From NCBI RefSeq assembly GCF_028368855.1, contig NZ_JAQNCY010000003.1, positions 310,001-374,000 of the forward strand: a DNA stretch of 64,000 bases, read 5' to 3'. This document shows positions 29,057 to 37,433 of the stretch, one piece after another. Each line of letters opens with the position of its first letter. The first letter of the stretch is position 1. The position numbers were made by a program, and so were the translations under genes. The notes under the pieces were generated by a model, which saw only the letters and a list, made by a program, of their open reading frames with translations, was not told the DNA's origin and did not search any database. The DNA is from Leisingera sp. SS27 (lineage in GTDB: Bacteria; Pseudomonadota; Alphaproteobacteria; Rhodobacterales; Rhodobacteraceae).

Positions 29057-29890
29057 TCAAATACGGATGGGGTCGGCCTTGGCCAGCGCATCAAAGCGCA
29101 TCAGGCTACCGATCAGCTGCGGCATCTGGTCAAGGTAGATCATGTTCGGCCCGTCGGAGGGGGCGTTGTCCGGGTCCTGATGGGTCTCGATGAAGACGGA
29201 AGCGATTCCCAGCGAAACGGCTGCGCGCGCCATCAGCGGTGCAAATTCGCGCTGGCCGCCGGTGGAGCCACCCTTGCCGCCGGGCTGCTGGACGGAGTGG
29301 GTTGCGTCCATCACCACCGGGTAGCCGCCCTGCGCCATCTGCGGCAGCGAGCGCATGTCTGCCACCAGGGTGTTGTAGCCGAAGGAGGTGCCGCGCTCGG
29401 TCAGCAGGATGTTCTGGTTGCCAGTGCTTTCCACCTTGGCGACCACGTTGGCCATGTCCCAGGGCGCCAGGAACTGGCCTTTTTTGATGTTCACGGCCTT
29501 GCCGGTGTTGCCCGCGGCCAGCAGCATGTCGGTCTGGCGGCACAGGAAGGCCGGGATCTGCAGGATATCGACGGCTTCAGCCGCCACCGCGCATTGCGCC
29601 TCAGTGTGGACATCGGTCAGCACCGGCACGCCGAACTCGCGGCGGATGGTGTCCAGAACCTTCAGCCCCTCGTCGATGCCCAGCCCGCGCTTGCCCGAGA
29701 GCGAAGTGCGGTTGGCCTTGTCGTAGGAGGCCTTGAACACGAACTGGGCGCCGGACTTGTCGCAGGCTTCCTTGAGCTGCCCGGCAATCATCCGGGCGTG
29801 GTCTGCGGTTTCCAGCTGGCAGGGGCCGGCAATGATGGTCAGCGGACGATCATTGCCGACTGTGAGACCGGCGATATCGATGTTTTTCAT
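29057..29890 (-). CDS. kdsA: 3-deoxy-8-phosphooctulonate (KDO-8-P) synthase
   Basis: A 277-residue enzyme condensing arabinose-5-phosphate and PEP to KDO-8-phosphate. The start of the barrel reads IIAGPCQLE, with Cys24 in the position that distinguishes the metal-dependent class (as in Aquifex) from the metal-independent E. coli class, which has Asn. The other expected ligands are the His of DATHSVQQPGG and the Glu and Asp of IETHQDPDNAPSDGPN. KDO is needed for lipid A core and for the poly-KDO linker of group 2 capsules, consistent with the kps neighbours. Confidence 0.96.
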   Translation of the reverse strand: MKNIDIAGLTVGNDRPLTIIAGPCQLETADHARMIAGQLKEACDKSGAQFVFKASYDKANRTSLSGKRGLGIDEGLKVLDTIRREFGVPVLTDVHTEAQCAVAAEAVDILQIPAFLCRQTDMLLAAGNTGKAVNIKKGQFLAPWDMANVVAKVESTGNQNILLTERGTSFGYNTLVADMRSLPQMAQGGYPVVMDATHSVQQPGGKGGSTGGQREFAPLMARAAVSLGIASVFIETHQDPDNAPSDGPNMIYLDQMPQLIGSLMRFDALAKADPIRI

Positions 29891-29905
29891 GGGTACCCGA
29901 TGGCT

Positions 29906-31564
29906 TTACGATGACACCTGCTCCCGCAGGATGGACGCGGTGAGCGAACACATCAGGTAGATACCGGAAAAGATCAGGAAAGCCAAAACGGTATTCTCGA
30001 ATTTGCGCGGATAGGAGGGTTCCTGGCTGGCGACCGGCTCCACCGCGGTGGTCAGATAGCGCACCTGGCGGTTGGCCTCCATCCGGGTGGTTTCCATTTG
30101 CTGCAAGGCCGATTGCAGCATCAGGTCGCGGGTCGCGAGATCGGCCTGGGCCATCTGGATCTGGATGCGCAGGCTGGCCAGCGAGTTTTCGCCGGCGGAG
30201 GCATCCACCATCCGGTTGTTGAGGCTGGCAATCACCGCCTCCAGCCGCTTGATGTCGGCTTCGGCGCCGGACACCTTGGCGCGGTTGGGGCGCGCGTTGT
30301 CCTGCAGCGCGGCCAGCTCCAGCCGTTTTTCCTCCAGCTGGATTTCAAAGGTGCTGATCTGCGACCGCAGCGCGGCCACCACGCCTTCGGGGTCCAGAAC
30401 CGCGCCCTGCTGCTGCAGCACCACAAGGTTGCGCTGCGCGGCCCGGCGTTTTTCCTCGGCAGCGGTCAGCGCGGCCTCGGATTCGGCCATCTGGTCGGCC
30501 CGCTTCTGCTGCGAGAGGTTGTTCACCTTTTCCTGCGCGTAGGAGATCAGCCGGCGGGAAAACTCCGCCGCGACTTCGGGATCGGCGGCCGAGACCTCCA
30601 TCCGGACCACGCCTTCGGTGGGGTCGTAACCGATTTTCACGTTGCGCTTGTAGGTGGCAAAGGCCTGCTCGTTGGTGGGGTCCGCTTCCAGCCGCTGGAT
30701 CGGATCCAGCCAGTCCTGGGTGAAATGCGTCCTGAAGCCGGATTCCGCGTCCAGCCGCAGCATTGCCTCCTTGGATTGCAGGTAATCCTGCACCGCGATC
30801 GAATCCTGGCTGGTGGCAAACTGGGTGCCGCTGAGCAGCCCGCCGACGCCGCCGCCCGCGCCGCCATCGGCCTGAAGCACCAGGAAGGCGGATTTGGAGG
30901 AGTACATCGGCGTGGCCACCGAATAGAAGTAATAGCCTGCGGCCAGCGTCGGCAGCATCACGAAGAATGCCAGACGCGCCGCGAGCAGCGACAGCTTGCG
31001 GCGGCGGCGGCGCGCAATGTCGCGCTGGATGTCCTGGATTTCGCGGGCGCGCCGCTCCGCCGGGCTCAGCTCTGCCGCCGGCAGGTTGCTGCGGCCGGCC
31101 GGAACCGTCTGCGGCAGCTGGATGGAGCCGGGGGCAGGCGGGCTGCCCGCGGGCTGCGCCTTGTTCTGGGGCACCACCAGTTCCAGCATGTTGGCGCGTT
31201 TGAACGGGTCGATGCCGCGCTCGCGCAGCATCCGCACGGCCTCAAAATCAGAGGTGGCGGGCAGGTTGTGCTTTTGCGCCATCCGCCGCGCCAGGCGCAG
31301 CTGGCGGCCGGTCAGCCCTTCCTGGCGGATCGCGTCGAGATCGGTTTCCATCTGGGTCTCGCGGGCAGAGCTGACCATGCCCGAGAGGGGGGCGGCGGAC
31401 GCCCCGGCACCGGCGGACGCAGGCGCAGCGGAAGCGGGAGCAGCGGCCGCAGGCCTTGCGGCTGCCGCGGCAGGCTTTTGCGGTGCCTGCGCCGGGGCTT
31501 CGCTGCCGTCCGCAGGGCTGCTGCGGCGGATGCGGAACTTCTTAGCTCTCGGTTTCGTAGTCAT
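29906..31564 (-). CDS. kpsE: Capsule export inner-membrane protein (KpsE/PCP type)
   Basis: A 552-residue polysaccharide co-polymerase-type protein. Two transmembrane helices frame a long periplasmic domain: residues of about 203-225 (LAARLAFFVMLPTLAAGYYFYSV) and the C-terminal VLAFLIFSGIYLMCSL. The periplasmic part has a long coiled coil (KRADQMAESEAALTAAEEKRR and after). The cytoplasmic N-terminus of about 200 residues is Ala/Pro-rich and much longer than in E. coli KpsE (about 380 residues in total). The ATG at 31564 overlaps the end of kpsT by 23 bases. It would form the envelope-spanning exporter with KpsT and an unseen KpsM and KpsD. Confidence 0.82.
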   Translation of the reverse strand: MTTKPRAKKFRIRRSSPADGSEAPAQAPQKPAAAAARPAAAAPASAAPASAGAGASAAPLSGMVSSARETQMETDLDAIRQEGLTGRQLRLARRMAQKHNLPATSDFEAVRMLRERGIDPFKRANMLELVVPQNKAQPAGSPPAPGSIQLPQTVPAGRSNLPAAELSPAERRAREIQDIQRDIARRRRRKLSLLAARLAFFVMLPTLAAGYYFYSVATPMYSSKSAFLVLQADGGAGGGVGGLLSGTQFATSQDSIAVQDYLQSKEAMLRLDAESGFRTHFTQDWLDPIQRLEADPTNEQAFATYKRNVKIGYDPTEGVVRMEVSAADPEVAAEFSRRLISYAQEKVNNLSQQKRADQMAESEAALTAAEEKRRAAQRNLVVLQQQGAVLDPEGVVAALRSQISTFEIQLEEKRLELAALQDNARPNRAKVSGAEADIKRLEAVIASLNNRMVDASAGENSLASLRIQIQMAQADLATRDLMLQSALQQMETTRMEANRQVRYLTTAVEPVASQEPSYPRKFENTVLAFLIFSGIYLMCSLTASILREQVSS

Positions 31565-32201
31565 AGAGCTGTTTCGCTTCTTCCAAAGTGTCAAACATGT
31601 GCAGCTGCCCCTGCAACAGGACGGCAGCTGAACGGGCAAATTTTTCCAGTGTCTGGGCCTGGTGCGAGACGATGATGATGGTGGTGGTCTGCAGCCGTTC
31701 CTGCAGGATCTCGCCGGCCTTGCGGTTGAACTCCACATCGGTGGTGGAGGGCATGCCTTCGTCGATCAGGTAGATGTCGAAATCCAGTGCCAGCATCAGC
31801 GAGAAGCTGAACCGCGCCCGCATGCCGGAGGAATAGGTGCCCACCGGCTGGTCGAAATATTCCTTGAGCCCGCAGAGCCAGCGGCAATAGGCCTCCACGT
31901 AATCCGGGTCCAGCCCGTAGAGCTTGGCGATGTAGCGGCAGTTCTCCATTGCCGACAGGCGGCTGATGACGCCGCCCATGAACCCGAGCGGAAAAGACAC
32001 CTTGCAGTTGCGGCGGATCTCGCCCTCATCGGGTTTTTCAAGTCCCGCCATCATGTTTATCAGGGTGGTTTTGCCGGTTCCGTTCGGGGCCAGCACGCCC
32101 AGCGATTTGCCGGGTTCAATACGGAACGACACGCGGTCAAGGATCACCTTGCGCTGGGTTCCTGTCCAAAAGGACTTGCTGACGTTCTCAAACTCAAGCA
32201 T
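31542..32201 (-). CDS. kpsT: Capsule polysaccharide ABC exporter ATPase
   Basis: A 219-residue ABC ATPase of the KpsT/Wzt type. Walker A is APNGTGKTT (residues 38-46), with the first Gly replaced by Ala. The signature is YSSGM (123-127) in place of LSGGQ, as usual in KpsT, and Walker B is YLIDE with Glu148. The size and the motif FPLGFMGGVISRLSAMENC are typical. It energises export of a KDO-linked capsule. It is the first gene of the minus-strand unit; the permease KpsM is not in the window. Confidence 0.9.
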   Translation of the reverse strand: MLEFENVSKSFWTGTQRKVILDRVSFRIEPGKSLGVLAPNGTGKTTLINMMAGLEKPDEGEIRRNCKVSFPLGFMGGVISRLSAMENCRYIAKLYGLDPDYVEAYCRWLCGLKEYFDQPVGTYSSGMRARFSFSLMLALDFDIYLIDEGMPSTTDVEFNRKAGEILQERLQTTTIIIVSHQAQTLEKFARSAAVLLQGQLHMFDTLEEAKQLYDYETES

Positions 32202-32468
32202 CGCTTGTTCCGGTACTGCCTGTACGGCCCTCTGGCGGGCTCTCTCAACTGCCTCATTGCCCAGGCGCTTGCAGGGCGCCTATGGCCCTTTCTTATCAAA
32301 AGAGTGTTAATGGCCTACGCGGTGAATTTGGCCTTATTATGTCGAATTGTGACATAAATCATCAACCAATTCTTAACCAATTTGCCGCGGATCCGGGCCG
32401 CAGGGGCCGGAAAATGCAGGCAGAAGCGGTTTGCGGGGTGCCAGGTGACTGTTTCCAGGCTCGAAACA
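32202..32468. other. Intergenic region upstream of kpsT and the UDG gene
   Basis: About 270 bases between divergent genes. The central part (32300-32385) is AT-rich and contains TGTGACATAAATCATCAACC-like sequence, so it probably carries both promoters. No ORF with coding character. Confidence 0.4.
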
Positions 32469-33062
32469 ATGAAAAGCAGCCGGCGGCTGAAGGAGCAGAT
32501 TCGCAGCTGCCGGATCTGCGCGGACCGGTTTGCCGCCACGGCCACCGCGCATGAACCGCGCCCGGTGGTGTGGTTCCGCCCCTCTGCGCGTATCCTGATT
32601 GCGGGTCAGGCGCCGGGGCTGCGGGTGCATGAAAGCGGCCGCCCCTTCACCGATCCCTCCGGCGACCGGCTGCGGGCCTGGCTGAGGCTGAGCGAGGCGG
32701 AGTTTTATGACAAGGACCGCGTCGCGGTGGTGCCGATGGGGTTCTGCTTTCCCGGCTACAATGGCAAGAAAGCCGACCTGCCGCCGCCTGCTGTCTGCGG
32801 CAGGACCTGGCATCATCAGGTGATGGACTATCTGCCGGATGTGCAGCTGAAGGTCTTGGTCGGCGCTCATGCGCAGCGCTATCATCTGGGGCTGAAGGGG
32901 CCGGTGACGGAGCTGGTCCGGGGCTGGCGGGATCATGCGCCGCAGGTCTTCCCCTTGCCGCATCCCTCGTGGCGTAATACCGGGTGGCTGAAGAAAAACC
33001 CCTGGTTCGAGGCGGAGCTGCTGCCGGTTCTGCAGGCCCGGGTGAAGGAGCTGATGCGATGA
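32469..33062 (+). CDS. Uracil-DNA glycosylase superfamily protein
   Basis: A 197-residue protein. Near the N-terminus two cysteines (SCRICADRF, residues 13-16) could belong to an Fe-S or metal site. The UDG superfamily motifs are ILIAGQAPGLRVHESGRPF (residues 42-60) and PLPHPSWRNT near 170. The active-site Asp/Asn is not obvious from sequence alone, so the substrate is uncertain; a DNA repair role in the cytoplasm is likely. The ATG at 32469 is chosen over upstream in-frame codons. The SseB gene overlaps by 4 bases. Confidence 0.78.
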   Translation: MKSSRRLKEQIRSCRICADRFAATATAHEPRPVVWFRPSARILIAGQAPGLRVHESGRPFTDPSGDRLRAWLRLSEAEFYDKDRVAVVPMGFCFPGYNGKKADLPPPAVCGRTWHHQVMDYLPDVQLKVLVGAHAQRYHLGLKGPVTELVRGWRDHAPQVFPLPHPSWRNTGWLKKNPWFEAELLPVLQARVKELMR

Positions 33063-33862
33063 CAGATGAAACCCCGCTGGATCTGGCCCATGCCGCGATG
33101 GAAGCCGCGCCCGAGGATGATGCCGCCCGGCTGCGGTTCTATGAGCGGCTGGCGGATGCAGAGCTGTTCCTGATGCTGGAGAAGGAAGCGGAGGGAGAGC
33201 AGATCTCGCCAGTGCTGTTTGACACGCCCGACGGCGCCTTTGTGCTGGTGTTCGACCGGGAGGAGCGGCTGGCGCAGTTTGCAGGCCAGGCGGTGCCCTA
33301 TGCCGCCCTGTCAGGCCGGGTGATATCGCAGATGCTGGCCGGGCAGGGGGGCGGCCAGAGAATTGGACTGGGGCTGAACCTGGAGGTGGCGCCCTCCGCC
33401 TTTCTGATCCCGGCAGAGGCCATCAGCTGGCTGCACCAGACGCTTGGCCATGCACCGGAGGAAGTCGAGGCAGGCGTCGCCGAATTCGCCGCCCCCAAGG
33501 GCCTACCGGAGGCGCTGCTGACCGCGCTGGACGCCAAGCTTGCGACTGCAGGCGGTCTGGCGGCGGCGGCCTATCTGGCCGGTGTGCGCTATGCCGGTGG
33601 CGGGCAGGGGCATCTGCTGGGGTTTGTCGGCGCCAAGGAAGCGGCGCAGGCCTCGCTCGCCAAGGCCGCCAGCGAGGCGCTGACCTTTTCGGGGATTGAG
33701 GCCGGGGCGATGGACGTGGGCTTCTTCGCCGCAGAGGACCCGGTGGCGGCCAGTCTGGCTCGCGTCGGCCTGCGCTTTGACCTGCCGCAGCCCAAGGCGC
33801 CGCAGGAAATGAAGCCCGTCACGCCCGGCAGCGACCCTGAAAAGCCGCCGCGGCTCAGGTAA
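33059..33862 (+). CDS. SseB family protein
   Basis: A 267-residue protein with the SseB N-terminal domain: PLDLAHAAMEAAPEDDAARLRFYERLADAELFLML and FDTPDGAFVLVFDREERLAQF. SseB-type proteins occur widely; the link to thiosulfate sulfurtransferase or serine sensitivity is historical and weak. The C-terminal half is Ala-rich. No signal peptide. Translationally coupled to the UDG gene (ATGA). Confidence 0.75.
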   Translation: MTDETPLDLAHAAMEAAPEDDAARLRFYERLADAELFLMLEKEAEGEQISPVLFDTPDGAFVLVFDREERLAQFAGQAVPYAALSGRVISQMLAGQGGGQRIGLGLNLEVAPSAFLIPAEAISWLHQTLGHAPEEVEAGVAEFAAPKGLPEALLTALDAKLATAGGLAAAAYLAGVRYAGGGQGHLLGFVGAKEAAQASLAKAASEALTFSGIEAGAMDVGFFAAEDPVAASLARVGLRFDLPQPKAPQEMKPVTPGSDPEKPPRLR

Positions 33863-33954
33863 GCATTTCTCGCCCTTTGCCGTTTTCGCCTTATCTGCTG
33901 CTGCAAGGGCAGGGCGGCGGCCCGTGCCCGCCACACAGCAGGGAGGGGAAAACC

Positions 33955-34368
33955 ATGTCCATCAAACAGACCGCACATGACTTCTGCGAGGCCTGCGATG
34001 CGGGCAAGGGCTGGGACGTGTGCCGCGAATGGTGCACGCCGGACGCGACATTCTCTGTCCAAGCGGATGCGCTGGCAGAGATCAGGACGATTGCGGATTA
34101 TACCGAATGGGCCAAGGGGCTGCTGACACCGATGCCGGACGCCCATGCCGAATTCAAATCCCTGATGGCGGATGAGGACAGCAACCGCGCGATCCTGTTT
34201 GCGGTGTTCCATGCCACCCATACGGTGGACGCCGGCAACGGCGCGCCGACGGGCAAGAAAGTCGCCTCGGATTATGTCTATGTGCTGGACTTCGAGGGCG
34301 GCAAGATCCGTCACATGACCAAGGTCTGGAACGACGTGCACGCCCTGACGCAGCTGGGTTGGATGTAG
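33955..34368 (+). CDS. SnoaL-like / NTF2-fold protein
   Basis: A 137-residue protein whose pattern (MSIKQTAHDFCEACDAGKGWDVC, FSVQADALAEIRTIADYTEWAKGLL, YVLDFEGGKIRHMTKVWND) fits the SnoaL-like NTF2 fold. Such proteins are small-molecule binding or isomerase enzymes. No catalytic assignment is possible. It has a GGGAGGGGAAA stretch upstream of the ATG at 33955 and stands alone. Confidence 0.75.
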   Translation: MSIKQTAHDFCEACDAGKGWDVCREWCTPDATFSVQADALAEIRTIADYTEWAKGLLTPMPDAHAEFKSLMADEDSNRAILFAVFHATHTVDAGNGAPTGKKVASDYVYVLDFEGGKIRHMTKVWNDVHALTQLGWM

Positions 34369-34376
34369 CCGAACAA

Positions 34377-34405
34377 GAAAACGCCCGCTGCGAGGCAGGC
34401 GCTTT
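34377..34405. terminator. Hairpin between convergent genes
   Basis: AACGCCCGC and GCAGGCGCTT form an imperfect stem flanked by AAGAAAA on the left and CTTTG on the right. It probably terminates both the SnoaL-like and the YghU-like transcripts. Confidence 0.5.
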
Positions 34406-34440
34406 GACTGTCTGAAACCAGCCGGTTGCAGGCGGAAAGG

Positions 34441-35316
34441 TTACTCCGCCGCTTCCAGCTTGTCCTGGGTGCGGGTCTCGAAATCGCTGGCGTCGTGGCG
34501 CTCATGCAGCTGGGTGGACGGATCGCCGGAGGTGCGGTTCACCATGCGGCCGCGCTGCGCCGCCGGGCGGGCGTCGATGGTCTTGGCCCAGCGGACCACG
34601 TTCTTGTAGCTGGCGGCATCCAGGAACTCGGCCGCATCGCCGTAGTTGCGGCCCAGAACCAGCTGGCCGTACCAGGGCCAGATGGCGATATCGGCGATGG
34701 TGTATTCGTCACCGGCAATAAACTCGCGCTCCGCCAGCTGCCGGTCCAGCACATCCAGCTGGCGTTTGGTCTCCATGGTGAAACGGTCGATCGGATACTG
34801 GAATTTCTCCGGCGCATAGGCATAGAAATGGCCAAAGCCGCCGCCCAAGTAGGGCGCGCTGCCCATTTGCCAGAACAGCCAATTCATTGTCTCGGCGCGG
34901 GCCGCGCCCTCCTTGGGCAGGAAGGCCCCGAACTTCTCCGCCAGATGCAGCAGGATCGAGCCGCTCTCGAACACCCGCACCGGCTCCGCGCCGCTGCGGT
35001 CCAGCAGTGCCGGGATCTTGGAGTTCGGGTTCACATCAACAAAGCCGGAGCCGAACTGGTCGCCGTCGCCGATCTTGATCAGCCAAGCGTCATATTCGGC
35101 GTCCGCGTGGCCTGCCGCCAGCAGCTCCTCGAACATCACGGTCACTTTCACCCCGTTCGGGGTCGCCAGCGAGTACAGCTGGAAGGGATGCTTGCCCGCG
35201 GGCAGCTCCTTGTCATGGGTCGCACCGGCGATGGGACGGTTGATGGAGGCAAACTCGCCGCCGTTCGCTTGTTCCCATTTCCAGACTTTCGGCGGGGTGT
35301 AGGGGGTGTCGCTCAT
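34441..35316 (-). CDS. yghU: Glutathione S-transferase, YghU type
   Basis: A 291-residue thiol transferase. The N-terminal thioredoxin-like domain shows PFQLYSLATPNGVKVTVMFEELL near residue 43 and SKIPALLDRSG near 97. The C-terminal helical domain carries WLFWQMGSAPYLGGGFGHFYAYAPEKFQYPIDRF near 142. YghU-type proteins bind two glutathione molecules and reduce disulfide bonds (family knowledge). The start MSDTPYTPPKVWKWE at 35316 matches the family, so the upstream extension is dropped. Confidence 0.92.
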   Translation of the reverse strand: MSDTPYTPPKVWKWEQANGGEFASINRPIAGATHDKELPAGKHPFQLYSLATPNGVKVTVMFEELLAAGHADAEYDAWLIKIGDGDQFGSGFVDVNPNSKIPALLDRSGAEPVRVFESGSILLHLAEKFGAFLPKEGAARAETMNWLFWQMGSAPYLGGGFGHFYAYAPEKFQYPIDRFTMETKRQLDVLDRQLAEREFIAGDEYTIADIAIWPWYGQLVLGRNYGDAAEFLDAASYKNVVRWAKTIDARPAAQRGRMVNRTSGDPSTQLHERHDASDFETRTQDKLEAAE

Positions 35317-35588
35317 CTGTCGGCCTTGTCCTGATTGTTTCCTGTTGCGTCTCAATCGCTCGCGCTGCGGCGACCGGTTCCGGCAGAGATAAGGGGGATT
35401 TCGGAAATTCCAATGACTGGAAGGTCTGCGCGCGGAAATTTTACAATCCGCTCACATCCTCTCGTCCCCGGACACAGAGCCGTGAGCCCCCCTTCGCATT
35501 TGCCGCTGCGGCAGTAATGTCAGTGCCAAGGCCGGTGCGTTGGACCGGAGCCCAAGTTGAAGCGATCACCGATGAAAGGGATGATTTG

Positions 35589-36107
35589 ATGAAGCGTCTT
35601 GTTTTTGCTGCTGCGGCAGCGCTGTCCTTTGCCCTGCCGGCCTTTGCCGGGGAGCAGTACGTTGATGGCACCGGTTATGCCGTGTCGGGTTATGACGTGG
35701 TGGCCTACCGCAGCCTGGAGATGAACCCGGTCGGCACCCCGCAGACCGCCCCGGTGCGCGGCAACGCGGCCTTTACCGCTGAATACAACGGTGCCACCTG
35801 GGCGTTCTCCTCGGCTGAGAACCGCGACAAGTTCGCCGCCAACCCGGACTATTACGCGCCGCAGTATGACGGCCACTGCGCCTATGGCGTCTCCAAGGGC
35901 GGTAAGGTGCCGGCCAACCCGAACCTGTGGCGCATCGTGGATGACAAGCTCTATCTGAACATCACCGATGTTGTCGTCGGCTTCTGGGAGGAGGACATCC
36001 CCGGCAACATCAACCTGGCCGAAGGCAACTGGCCGGGGATCGAGCCGAAGGCAGCGTCTGACAGCGTGATCCCCAAGTTCACGTCTGAGGGGCCGGTTGC
36101 GAACTGA
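35589..36107 (+). CDS. Secreted YHS-domain protein
   Basis: A 172-residue exported protein with a Sec signal peptide (MKRLVFAAAAALSFALPAFAG). The YHS region includes GYAVSGYDVVAYRSLE and WAFSSAENRDKFAANPDYYAPQYDGHCAYGVSKG. YHS domains are thought to bind metal through Cys/His; here one Cys lies in GHCAYG. The protein is probably periplasmic. The start at 35589 is chosen because the signal peptide begins there. A strong hairpin follows. Confidence 0.85.
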   Translation: MKRLVFAAAAALSFALPAFAGEQYVDGTGYAVSGYDVVAYRSLEMNPVGTPQTAPVRGNAAFTAEYNGATWAFSSAENRDKFAANPDYYAPQYDGHCAYGVSKGGKVPANPNLWRIVDDKLYLNITDVVVGFWEEDIPGNINLAEGNWPGIEPKAASDSVIPKFTSEGPVAN

Positions 36108-36113
36108 TTGTAG

Positions 36114-36145
36114 CTTGCAGGCAAGGCGAGGGCTTTGCCTGCAAG
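36114..36145 (+). terminator. Strong hairpin after the YHS gene
   Basis: CTTGCAGGCAAGGC pairs with GCTTTGCCTGCAAG over 14 positions around a 4-base loop. It begins 7 bases past the stop but has no T-run, so termination may be weak or it may stabilise the mRNA end. Confidence 0.65.
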
Positions 36146-36325
36146 GCGCTCAAAGTGGTTTTGAGCCTGTTTCAACTAACGCATCTAAGTGCTTAGATGC
36201 CCAATATGGGGATGTGCCTGGCGGTTGCGGATGAACGCAAGGCCCCGAAAAGGTGCCGTGAGATGCAACCGGCGCCGTCCCTGCCAGAAACAGGCACGCC
36301 GTGCCTGCGATAAGAAATCCGCGTG

Positions 36326-36706
36326 TTATTCAATTCCACCGGTCAAATCCTGCGCAAGCATCAGCGCATTGCCGTCTGGGTCGTAGAACGTTGCGGTTTT
36401 GACCATGCCCTCGACGACATCCGTTTCGCCGTCAAATCTGACTTTGGCCTGCTCCAGTTTCTGCCGGGCTGAATCCAGATCAGCGATCCCAAAAACCGGC
36501 ACGCAGTTGCCGGGGGCTGGCTTGGTGTGCTCGCCAAGGCCGATGGCGACGCCTGGTGTGTTCGTCCGGACCTCGGACCAGCCCGCCTCGTCGGCATGGT
36601 AGAGCAGTTCAAATCCCAACATGGTTTCGTACCATTTTGCGCTCGCATGGCGGTCTTTGACCGACATTGCGATGGTGATGGTTTGATCGACTTCAATAAG
36701 CGGCAT
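36326..36706 (-). CDS. VOC family protein (glyoxalase/bleomycin-resistance type)
   Basis: A 126-residue vicinal-oxygen-chelate-fold protein. It begins MPLIEVDQTITIAMSVKDRHASAKWYETMLGFEL and ends FYDPDGNALMLAQDL. Family members are lyases, dioxygenases or resistance proteins; substrate cannot be read from sequence. It is transcribed divergently from the double HxlR regulator, with 39 bases between the starts, so the regulator probably controls it. Confidence 0.85.
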   Translation of the reverse strand: MPLIEVDQTITIAMSVKDRHASAKWYETMLGFELLYHADEAGWSEVRTNTPGVAIGLGEHTKPAPGNCVPVFGIADLDSARQKLEQAKVRFDGETDVVEGMVKTATFYDPDGNALMLAQDLTGGIE

Positions 36707-36745
36707 GGGCTTCCCCTATGATTTAAAATATACTAACTATACTTT
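36707..36745. promoter_or_regulatory. Divergent AT-rich promoter/operator region
   Basis: The 39 bases between two divergent starts are very AT-rich for this genome. They contain the direct repeat TATACTAACTATAC. An HxlR-type regulator bound here could control both genes; this is inferred from arrangement. Confidence 0.45.
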
Positions 36746-37288
36746 ATGTACATTAAAACGTTTGTCAACGTCACATCAAAGGCTTGGGCAATGCCCATAC
36801 TCTCGTGCCTGCATTCGGGCGTGGCCGGACGGCAGGCGCCTCTATTGGCTGCGAGCGGTGCAGGCAGAACCGCCTTCGCGCAAAGCATGGATCATCTGAT
36901 TGAAATGCAATTGATTGAACGTAATCCCGGGTATGGCCATCCGCTGCGCCCCGAATTCCGCCTTACACAGTTGGGAATTCCGGCGGCGGCTATTGCCCAT
37001 AAGATCTACGGTGTTTCGAAGGAGGAGGACCAGCCTTTGCTGCGCCGCTCATGGACTTTGCCGATCCTGACATCGCTCCACACACCTAGCCATTTCAGCG
37101 GCATCAAGCGAACCCTGCCGGCGATAACGGACCGGGCGTTGTCCCAGTCATTGAAATCCATGGAGGCCAAAAGCTGGGTGTGCCGCAGCGTAGATGCCGC
37201 CGCCCGCCCGCCGAGGTCTATCTATCGCGCGGTGAACACCGGTGGCGTGATCAGCCAGCTCATCGCGCCTGAAATTCGGTTCATTTAG
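36746..37288 (+). CDS. HxlR-type regulator with two tandem winged-helix domains
   Basis: A 180-residue protein made of two similar halves. Half 1 (residues 1-85) has SKAWAMPILSCLHSG and ends in the wing-like FRLTQLGIPA. Half 2 (95-175) has RRSWTLPILTSLHTPSHFSGIKRTLP and RALSQSLKSMEAKSWV. HxlR regulators are usually single-domain homodimers of about 110 residues, with the core pattern xxWxxxIL. A fused tandem form is unusual. Its natural ligand is unknown, but control of the divergent VOC gene is likely. Confidence 0.75.
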   Translation: MYIKTFVNVTSKAWAMPILSCLHSGVAGRQAPLLAASGAGRTAFAQSMDHLIEMQLIERNPGYGHPLRPEFRLTQLGIPAAAIAHKIYGVSKEEDQPLLRRSWTLPILTSLHTPSHFSGIKRTLPAITDRALSQSLKSMEAKSWVCRSVDAAARPPRSIYRAVNTGGVISQLIAPEIRFI

Positions 37289-37381
37289 AAGAACCTGGAA
37301 GAAACGGCCATTCGTTGACAGATGACGAACGTCAGGAATGTCACTCATGCAGGTCATCTTGGAAGGCGGGAGGCCTTTAAA

Positions 37382-37412
37382 ACAAAAAGCCCCGGACGCA
37401 GTGCCGGGGCTT
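37382..37412 (-). terminator. Rho-independent terminator of gcrA
   Basis: A perfect 9-bp stem, AAGCCCCGG / CCGGGGCTT, with an 8-base loop is followed on the minus strand by TTTTTGTT. Confidence 0.85.
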
Positions 37413-37433
37413 CGGAACTCTGGGGCGCGCAAC

